A stretch of 64,000 nucleotides of DNA, taken from NCBI RefSeq assembly GCF_003481705.1, contig NZ_QULN01000002.1, positions 372,001-436,000 of the forward strand, written 5' to 3'. The position numbers and the translations under genes are program-made. Numbering within the stretch: the stretch's first letter is position 1; every line of letters begins with the position of its first letter. This DNA comes from Butyricicoccus sp. OM04-18BH (GTDB lineage Bacteria; Bacillota; Clostridia; Oscillospirales; Butyricicoccaceae). Shown here piece after piece: positions 60,001 through 64,000 of this stretch. A model generated the notes under the pieces. The model worked only from the letters and a program-made list of their open reading frames with translations, was not told where the DNA came from and did no database searches.

Positions 60001-62397
60001 AGTAAACGGCTTGGATTGAGCCAGAAATCCCTGTTCGTTGTGCCGAATCACTTGACCTTACAGTGGGCAAACGAGTTCCTGCACCTCTATCCGAGTGCCA
60101 AGCTCCTTGTTGCCACCAAGAAGGATTTTGAAACAGCAAACCGTAAGAAGTTCTGCGCTCGTATCGCAACGGGTGACTATGATGCAGTCATCATCGGTCA
60201 CAGCCAGTTTGAAAAAATCCCGCTTTCTGCCGAACGACAGGAACGGCAGCTGCGGGAGCAGATTGATGAGATCGAGGGTGCGATTGCGGAGCTGAAATGG
60301 CAGCGTGGCGAAAACTTCACGATCAAGCAGATGGAGAAAACACGAAAATCATTGGAAGCCAGACTGGACAAGCTCCTTGCCGCTGACAAGAAAGATGATG
60401 TCATTACCTTTGAGCAGTTGGGTGTAGACCGGCTGTTTGTGGACGAAAGCCATGCGTTCAAGAATTTGTTCCTCTACACAAAAATGCGAAATGTGGCAGG
60501 TCTGTCCACCTCCGAAGCCCAGAAATCTTCGGATATGTTTATGAAGTGCCGCTATATGGATGAGCTGACCGGCGGGCGTGGTGTGATCTTTGCAACCGGT
60601 ACTCCAGTAAGTAACTCGATGACCGAGCTTTATACGGTCATGCGCTATCTCCAGTACAGTACGCTCCAGCAAAAGAACCTGACCCATTTTGATTCCTGGG
60701 CATCGACCTTCGGAGAAACAACAACTGCGATTGAGCTTGCACCGGAGGGAACCGGCTATCGTGCCAGAACCCGATTTGCGAAGTTCTTCAACCTGCCTGA
60801 ACTGATGAATATGTTCAAGGAGGTTGCCGACATCAAGACCTCTGACCAGTTGCATCTCCCTGTTCCCGAAGCAAAGTTTGAAACGGTTGTGGTTCAGCCC
60901 TCTGAGTACCAGAAGGATATGGTGGCTTCCCTTTCAGAGAGAGCAGCAGATGTTCATGCCGGTATTGTAGACCCGTCCGTCGATAATATGCTCAAGATTA
61001 CCAGCGACGGACGAAAATTGGGACTGGATCAGCGGCTAATGAACACCCTGTTACCCGATGACCCTGACAGCAAGCTCAATGCCTGCGTGGGAAATATCCT
61101 GCGTATCTGGCAGGACGGTCAGGCTGACAAATTGACCCAGTTGGTGTTCTGCGACCTTAGCACACCGAAAAATGATGGAACCTTCAATGTCTATGATGAT
61201 GTCAAAACCAAGCTGATTGCAAACGGTGTGCCTGCGGAAGAAGTTGCCTTTATCCATGATGCAGATACCGAGGCAAAGAAAAAAGACCTCTTTGCCAAGG
61301 TTCGTACCGGGCAGGTGCGAGTGCTTCTTGGCAGTACGCAAAAGATGGGTGCAGGAACCAACGTCCAGGACAAATTGGTGGCAGTTCACCACTTGGATGT
61401 GGGTTGGCGTCCGTCTGATATGACCCAGAGAAACGGTCGTATCATCCGTCAGGGCAACCGGAACAAAGAGGTTCAGGTGTATCAGTATGTGACCGAGGGA
61501 ACCTTCGATGCCTACCTGTATCAGACCTTGGAAAACAAGCAGAAGTTTATTTCTCAGATTATGACCTCCAAATCACCGGTTCGCTCCTGTGACGATGTGG
61601 ATGAGCAGGCGCTGTCCTATGCGGAGATCAAGGCGCTGTGTGCCGGCAATCCGCTTATCAAGGAAAAGATGGACTTGGACATTGATGTGGCAAGGCTGAA
61701 GGTGCTGAAAGCTGACCACCAGAGCCAGCAGTACCGTATGGAAGATAAGCTTCTGAAATACTTCCCGGCTGAGATTGAAAAGCAGACAGGCTATATTCAT
61801 GGCTTTGAAGCTGATATTAAAACCGTGGAAGCACACCCGCAGATTGCCGATGGCTTTTGCGGCATGGAAATCATGGGCAAAGCCTACACCGAAAAGGCAG
61901 ATGCCGGTGAAATCCTCCTTGCGGCTTGTAAGGACACGAAAAGTGCCGATCCGGTTCCTCTTGGCAGTTACCGTGGCTTTCAGATGGAGCTTTCGTTTGA
62001 CAGTTTCCGGAACGAGTTCGATGTGACCCTGAAGGGCGCTGTGAGCCACAGAGTAGCCCTTGGAACGGACGCACGAGGAAATATCACCCGACTGGACAAT
62101 GCCCTTGCAGGCATCCTTGAGCGCTTAGAACGAGCCAATGAGCAGTTGAATAATCTCTACAATCAGCAGGAAGCAGCCAAGGCGGAGGTTGGAAAACCGT
62201 TCCCGCAGGAAGCAGAGCTGACAGCCAAAAGTCAGCGACTGGCAGAACTGGATGCAGCCCTGAATATGGAGGACTCTGTGGAAAATCGTGACGAAAGAAG
62301 CGAGTCAGAGCGTCCTTCTGTGTTGGCTGATCTGAAATCCAAAGCGGAGCATATCCCGCCTGCAAAATACTCTGAAACCCGTGAGGAGGTGTTGTAA
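54067..62397 (+). CDS. 2776-aa N6-methyltransferase / SNF2 helicase fusion of the conjugative element
   Basis: Starts with an ArdC-like N-terminal region (residues 1-130: NWTSFLRTMSRNYEFTYPEQVMIYAQRPNAT, RRYVKRGSTGIALF). A Gly/Ser/Glu-rich linker at about 259-375 overlaps tnpV. YodL/LPD-type modules follow (to about 1150). A DNA N6-adenine methyltransferase domain lies around 1210-1500 with NAHYTSPTVIRSIY, ILEPAMGIGNF and the catalytic GNVPFG near 1351. The SNF2 helicase has HEVGAGKT near 1962, DESHAFKN near 2125 and the last motifs GAGTNVQDK to RNGRIIRQG at about 2427-2460. It probably modifies the entering DNA and protects it from restriction. The ERPSVLADLKSK tail motif is present at the end. 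Confidence 0.92.
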   Translation: MNAKERFYSGLAKETIGKITSNTDNWTSFLRTMSRNYEFTYPEQVMIYAQRPNATFCKPYEDWNAENYRRYVKRGSTGIALFVMNRDKPYLRYVFDVADTGVRRSSPELKPWEVTPENRSYVMEAMERTFGVAADGVLEAQLEDIASALAAEYWDDYKKQFLDIVANSFLEEYDELNIEVAFKNAVANSVSYTMYCRFVESPDNYFEHEDFQKVFDFNTRQTVNALGTAVNAISTRMFQEIEKAIGEHEQIKATERSTDYERDDLQTGRRLSDSEPSVGERGRETSGQVRQDASSIFGTEQSDAPERHDSDGEPVPAPVGDRGNSESQSGVSDGAVPEGQPRTGQGNAADGVGAAHEQPESTGGGSRDDGAYQQLSLNLFLSENEQISFIDRAESFTPSAFSFAQEEIDHFLLLGSNTDEARKVVALEYMKQKPLEEIVQTLKQVYHGGYGLKEDSGNICAWYAEDGIHLAKGSSAIDSPRAQIVSWETVAERIGELLENGRFATNVELVEASGYERQKLAESLWHLYHDLSEEARSSNYLAILHQEPFRGFPDETADLAEKLDDPRFHATLVQQYSEFRKTLAENPDLLRFHYHKLNLIQKQLYELNMPLREYQTDMMQMPLVRQFITDDEVNADLTRGSGFSGGKARIYNYWQENHSAKEKMDFLKHEYGTGGHSHACSGATHSGQDHDAKGVAYTKSGCDKLQMSWAQVVQRIDGLIRKGRYLSPEEEAERQAIEEAKTDPLEDVYDRFAVIDTEDGEYAIWDNQTDDYYVDPEGVTEYFTDEWLANDYLEEVRQSVAAMESVQPEAPVAEPAEVVEASASEEPKWNYQVGDTVYLDDTAFRVEQITDREVQLRDPTLAYPIFRAENRENFERMLSQDERNHAVRVDAQTEEKPVTEDFLGKTEPRDYTPEYQLLDRLRMDCEYFLGAGQHSEKHLWAGNRHAQIAKMRELYEMIPDKPEWLTPEMINSYEERMAPRYLVAAYHHFENGFDDKLDYYTLEEAEKAAQGYVDGTMEDDGFKYDGAAVYDQQEHKCIRIYGDYPDEKAHAQVRASAEPEQQEPEHFIDHFYVAEDIQKRGALDIKEYSSFDDALRAYYALPDTQRKALGAMNTRDLPGSLDFVQCVDGKDTIIQDYAQVDGWQNAEVMDIIAQLEQSITTREIPPVPAVNFHITDDNIGEGGPKQKFARNIAAIETLFKLESENRNATTEEQEILSNYVGWGGLADAFDPDKGNWAKEYQTLKNLLSEDEYAAARASTLNAHYTSPTVIRSIYDAVGQMGFETGNILEPAMGIGNFFGMLPPEMQSSRLYGVELDSITGRIAQKLYPNAEIKVAGFETTDRRDFYDLAVGNVPFGNYKVSDKPYDNLGFSIHNYFFAKALDQVRPGGVVAFVTSRYTMDSKNSDARRYMAQRAELLGAIRLPNDAFKKNAGTEVVSDILFLQKRDHPIDIVPEWVNLDRTEEGHTMNSYFVAHPEMVLGDTVEESTAYGMDITVRPIEGMELSELLKEAVSHIQGTYQAVELPEADKGKEIETIPATPDVKNFSYTVVDGNVYFRENSLMRRVDLNEKAKDRVMGMVELRGIVNELIEYQLEDYPDEMITQKQAELNDAYDAFAAKNGLINNRANGQAFADDSSYYLLCSLENVDEDGNLKSKADMFTKRTIKPERRVTSVDTPSEALAISIGERGKVDLPFMAQLLGTPGEYDAIQAELRGVIFKDPMAPDAVEVGWQTADDYLSGDVRSKLRVAQMAADRDSSFHINVEALQKAQPKDLDASEIDVRLGATWIDADYIQQFMEETFETPYYLRRSIEVKFSELTAEWRINGKSSPNYNDVAAYVTYGTERANAYRILEETLNLKDIRIYDTIEDADGKQKRVLNKKETTLAQQKQQAIKDAFRDWIWRDPHRRETLSTKYNELFNSTRPREYDGSHIRFGGMNPDITLREHQRNAIAHVLYGGNTLLAHEVGAGKTFEMAASAMESKRLGLSQKSLFVVPNHLTLQWANEFLHLYPSAKLLVATKKDFETANRKKFCARIATGDYDAVIIGHSQFEKIPLSAERQERQLREQIDEIEGAIAELKWQRGENFTIKQMEKTRKSLEARLDKLLAADKKDDVITFEQLGVDRLFVDESHAFKNLFLYTKMRNVAGLSTSEAQKSSDMFMKCRYMDELTGGRGVIFATGTPVSNSMTELYTVMRYLQYSTLQQKNLTHFDSWASTFGETTTAIELAPEGTGYRARTRFAKFFNLPELMNMFKEVADIKTSDQLHLPVPEAKFETVVVQPSEYQKDMVASLSERAADVHAGIVDPSVDNMLKITSDGRKLGLDQRLMNTLLPDDPDSKLNACVGNILRIWQDGQADKLTQLVFCDLSTPKNDGTFNVYDDVKTKLIANGVPAEEVAFIHDADTEAKKKDLFAKVRTGQVRVLLGSTQKMGAGTNVQDKLVAVHHLDVGWRPSDMTQRNGRIIRQGNRNKEVQVYQYVTEGTFDAYLYQTLENKQKFISQIMTSKSPVRSCDDVDEQALSYAEIKALCAGNPLIKEKMDLDIDVARLKVLKADHQSQQYRMEDKLLKYFPAEIEKQTGYIHGFEADIKTVEAHPQIADGFCGMEIMGKAYTEKADAGEILLAACKDTKSADPVPLGSYRGFQMELSFDSFRNEFDVTLKGAVSHRVALGTDARGNITRLDNALAGILERLERANEQLNNLYNQQEAAKAEVGKPFPQEAELTAKSQRLAELDAALNMEDSVENRDERSESERPSVLADLKSKAEHIPPAKYSETREEVL
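54845..55192 (+). CDS. tnpV: TnpV protein nested in another frame of the giant helicase gene
   Basis: 115 aa, ATG 54845 with AAAGGAG 9 bases upstream. MSEMTYRQAGDYQIPNLQL, then GKYGRMRRAFLEQNNPMLLNDMIL, LWEIEETAKARVEFLMEQYL, and the end QHMNSLKAQAEEVVMTELINS match the TnpV family of clostridial transposons. The whole gene lies inside the 2776-aa reading frame, shifted by one base, where the large protein encodes only a low-complexity linker. Family match plus ribosome site make it a true overlapping gene. Function of TnpV is not established. Confidence 0.85.
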   Translation: MSEMTYRQAGDYQIPNLQLENEGEKPLGKYGRMRRAFLEQNNPMLLNDMILTESLFPHLWEIEETAKARVEFLMEQYLKDSPAPDKETQQMAWVQHMNSLKAQAEEVVMTELINS

Positions 62398-62729
62398 TGG
62401 CAAAGCGAGATCAGGATGTTCATTTCCTTGCATCCAAGGAGGAGGTCGAGCGAATCCATGAGAAGATGGACGAGCTTGGCATCCGCAGCATGGGAGCCTA
62501 TCTGCGGAAAATGGCTCTGGATGGTTACTGTATCAGACTGGATTTGCAGGATGTGAAAGCCCTGGTTTCGCTCCTGCGAATCTGCTCCAACAACCTGAAC
62601 CAGTACGCAAAGCGAGCGAACGAAACAGGCAGCATCTATCGTGCTGACATTGAGGATTTGCAAAAACGGCTGGAGGAGATCTGGACGGACATGAGAGAAG
62701 TTCTTGTTCGCCTGTCCTCAATCCAGTAA
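62397..62729 (+). CDS. mobC: MobC-type relaxosome protein
   Basis: 110 aa, start overlapping the stop of the giant gene (TAATG). It has a ribbon-helix-helix-like N terminus (VHFLASKEEVERIHEKMDELGIRSMGAYLRKMALDG) and the NNLNQYAKRANETGSIY block of MobC. MobC opens DNA at oriT for the relaxase. GTGAGGAGGT provides the ribosome site. The relaxase gene follows after a small membrane-protein gene. Confidence 0.9.
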   Translation: MAKRDQDVHFLASKEEVERIHEKMDELGIRSMGAYLRKMALDGYCIRLDLQDVKALVSLLRICSNNLNQYAKRANETGSIYRADIEDLQKRLEEIWTDMREVLVRLSSIQ

Positions 62730-62745
62730 TCCGACACCTTGTTGG

Positions 62746-62775
62746 GAAGTCGCAGTTTCGGCTGCGGCTTTTACA
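62746..62775 (+). terminator. hairpin after mobC
   Basis: AAGTCGCAG pairs with CTGCGGCTT (one G-T) with a TTTCGG loop, then TTTT. It may end the transcript, or be part of oriT, which is expected near mobC and the relaxase gene. Confidence 0.65.
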
Positions 62776-62781
62776 TAAGGG

Positions 62782-62824
62782 TTGACATCATTGCGTTATG
62801 GCAGATACCCTTGTACAATATAAT
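62782..62824 (+). promoter_or_regulatory. promoter region ahead of the relaxase unit
   Basis: TTGCGT (62791), 17 bases, TACAAT (62814-62819); a TTGACA at 62782 and an overlapping TATAAT at 62819 offer further combinations. Confidence 0.5.
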
Positions 62825-62845
62825 TAAAAGAAAGGGGTTGAGCCT

Positions 62846-63130
62846 ATGAAGCTGGTATTGAAGATATTGGCACTGCCGGTGCTGTTCGTTGTAAAAGTGA
62901 TTTGCATTCTTGGAAATCTGCTTACAAATGTTGTGTCCTATGTAATTGGTTTATTGCTCTTGGTCATTGGCGGATCTGCGATTTACTGCATTGTAAAGGC
63001 TTTGTGGCAGTCCCTGCTTATTCTTGTGGTTCTTGGAATTGCGACAATAGCAGCGGTGTTCTTGCTCGTCTGGGCTGTTATGAAAGTCGAGAATATTGGA
63101 GAAAGTCTGGGAGCATTTATCAGGTCATAA
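62846..63130 (+). CDS. small membrane protein upstream of the relaxase
   Basis: 94 aa with AAAGGGG upstream. Nearly entirely hydrophobic: three membrane segments (residues about 5-25, 28-50 and 52-75) with basic residues at the start and a short tail VENIGESLGAFIRS. It resembles the CD1845-type membrane proteins seen before relaxase genes in CTn elements. Function unknown; possibly entry exclusion or anchoring. Confidence 0.7.
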   Translation: MKLVLKILALPVLFVVKVICILGNLLTNVVSYVIGLLLLVIGGSAIYCIVKALWQSLLILVVLGIATIAAVFLLVWAVMKVENIGESLGAFIRS

Positions 63131-63141
63131 GATAATATCAG

Positions 63142-63170
63142 AGAAAAGTCACCGACCGGTGGCTTTTTCT
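63142..63170 (+). terminator. terminator-like hairpin before the relaxase gene
   Basis: AGAAAAGTCACCG pairs with CGGTGGCTTTTTCT (one G-T) followed by more T residues. It would separate the small membrane gene from the relaxase, or attenuate the latter. Confidence 0.65.
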
Positions 63171-63192
63171 TTTTGGGAAGGAAGTGATGGGA

Positions 63193-64000
63193 ATGGCAGC
63201 GACAAGATTGATTGCACTCCATGTGAATAAGGGAAAGACGGTCGCTCAATGTTTGGCAGACAGAACCGACTACTCACAAAATGCCGCAAAAACCAATGAT
63301 GGCGAATTTATCAGTTCCTATGAGTGTGATCCAAAGACAGCAGATGAGGAATTTCTGCTTTCCAAACGGCAGTATCAGCATATTACCGGCAGACAGCAGA
63401 AGAACAATATCATCGCATACCAGATACGCCAGTCCTTTAAGCCGGGAGAAATCACCCCGGAAGAAGCGAACCAAGTCGGCTATGAAACAGCGATGCGATG
63501 GACAAAGGGAAAACACGCTTTCATCGTTGCGACCCACATCGACAAATCCCACATTCACAATCATATCATTTATAATTCGACCTCGCTGGATGCCACACGG
63601 AAATTCAAAAACTTCTTTCTTTCCGGTCTGGCGGTGCAAAGACTCAGTGATATGGTTTGCCTGGAACACGGGCTGTCCATTATTACACCGAAGCCGTATC
63701 GGGAGCGCCAGAAAAGAACTGTTTATCCCAAGAAGCGTACCCAGCGTGACGAATTATGTGATGCGATTGATGCGGTGCTGAAGCAGAAACCAAAGAGCTT
63801 TGATGGCTTTGTTCAGGCTCTGGCTGACATGGGATTTGAGTTCAAGGATGGAAAGCAGCCTGCGTTCAAGGGCGAGAATCAGAAGCGTTTCATTCGGCTG
63901 CGTTCCCTGGGCGAAGGATATAGCAAAGAGGAAATTCAAGCGGTTATCTCCGGCAAGAACCTGCACAAATCAAAAGGCGGCTCTGCCAAGGCTCCTGCCC
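63193..64000 (+). CDS. relaxase (MobA/VirD2-type), N-terminal part
   Basis: 269 residues visible from ATG 63193 (GGAAGG at about 10 bases); the gene runs off the right edge. The start MAATRLIALHVNKGKTVAQCLADRTDYSQNA with the conserved Tyr, and the metal-binding HIDKSHIHNHIIYN histidines (about residue 115) mark a MOBP-type relaxase. It nicks oriT, stays bound to the 5' end and leads the strand through the type IV channel. The later part (KSFDGFVQALADMGFEFKDGKQPAFKG) is the usual downstream region of CTn relaxases. Confidence 0.94.
   Translation, partial: MAATRLIALHVNKGKTVAQCLADRTDYSQNAAKTNDGEFISSYECDPKTADEEFLLSKRQYQHITGRQQKNNIIAYQIRQSFKPGEITPEEANQVGYETAMRWTKGKHAFIVATHIDKSHIHNHIIYNSTSLDATRKFKNFFLSGLAVQRLSDMVCLEHGLSIITPKPYRERQKRTVYPKKRTQRDELCDAIDAVLKQKPKSFDGFVQALADMGFEFKDGKQPAFKGENQKRFIRLRSLGEGYSKEEIQAVISGKNLHKSKGGSAKAPA

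Larger units (their letters stand above)
34111..64000. mobile_element. Tn1549/CTn-like integrative conjugative element, left and central part
   Basis: All genes from 34.5 kb on run in one direction and make up a type IV secretion and mobilisation set: RepA, ParA/ParB, PcfB, VirD4-type coupling protein, Maff2, VirB6, PrgI, VirB4, NlpC/P60, topoisomerase III, methylase-helicase, MobC and relaxase. GC content is lower than in the chromosomal part. The left boundary is set at the end of tRNA-Arg by inference. The integrase and right end lie beyond the window. Confidence 0.85.

Noticed and set aside
1..64000. CRISPR arrays or rRNA genes
   Set aside because: No regularly spaced identical repeats with unique spacers and no ribosomal RNA sequence were seen; the tandem hairpin tracts have unlike arms and are not CRISPR.

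Overview
The window comes from a spore-forming, butyrate-producing Clostridia genome. Gene content points to a gut Oscillospirales-type lineage (Butyricicoccus/Agathobaculum/Intestinimonas-like), but I did not identify the species. The chromosomal part (about 1-34 kb) is GC-rich with strong use of C/G-ending codons. The right part (about 34.1-64 kb) is visibly poorer in GC and is a foreign integrative conjugative element.

Layout: (1) 1-11.9 kb is a fermentation block: a partial butyrate/4-hydroxybutyrate CoA-transferase, an amino-acid ABC transporter, 4-hydroxybutyrate dehydrogenase, 4-hydroxybutyryl-CoA dehydratase, a small Cys-rich protein, a propionate-type CoA-transferase, thiolase, crotonase and 3-hydroxybutyryl-CoA dehydrogenase. 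Together they feed crotonyl-CoA both from 4-hydroxybutyrate (succinate or GABA) and from acetyl-CoA. The final butyryl-CoA dehydrogenase/Etf step is not in the window. (2) 12-19.6 kb is housekeeping and sporulation: spmB-spmA, an AbrB-type regulator, spoIIID, TetR, a TSCPD protein, a HAD phosphatase, a YwlG-like protein, a GreA-type factor, an orphan 614-aa protein and a low-molecular-weight phosphatase. (3) 19.7-22.6 kb is a graveyard of mobile-element fragments: Tn916-type integrase, VapE, XRE, IS256 and ParA.

(4) 22.6-26.2 kb holds the most striking object. The spore-coat operon cotJA-cotJB-cotJC runs on the minus strand, but cotJC is cut after codon 135. Its missing 3' part lies on the opposite strand 3.3 kb away, right after a large serine recombinase gene. 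The two break points share a 9-bp motif and a GA core in inverted orientation. Inverting the 3.35-kb segment between them would rebuild an in-frame 225-codon cotJC and at the same time create a perfectly symmetric recombinase site. This looks like a skin-type interrupted sporulation gene restored by inversion instead of excision.

(5) 26.5-33.2 kb carries a ketoacyl synthase, an acyl-CoA ligase and, on the minus strand, a Na+-pumping biotin-dependent decarboxylase operon (oadA-oadG-BCCP-oadB). Two long non-coding tracts built of back-to-back hairpins lie at 9.83-10.06 kb (between thiolase and crotonase) and 29.57-29.90 kb. (6) 33.5-34.1 kb holds three truncated 5' halves of tRNA-Arg(CCU) followed by one intact copy, an integration hot-spot scar.

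(7) 34.1-64 kb is the left and central part of a Tn1549/CTn-like conjugative element: RepA, ParA/ParB, T4CP, Maff2 pilin-like protein, VirB6, PrgI, VirB4, NlpC/P60 hydrolase, topoisomerase III, a 2776-aa methylase/SNF2 helicase with a nested tnpV gene, MobC and a relaxase cut by the window end. An AAA ATPase gene with its own promoter sits inside as likely cargo. No integrase or right end is visible.
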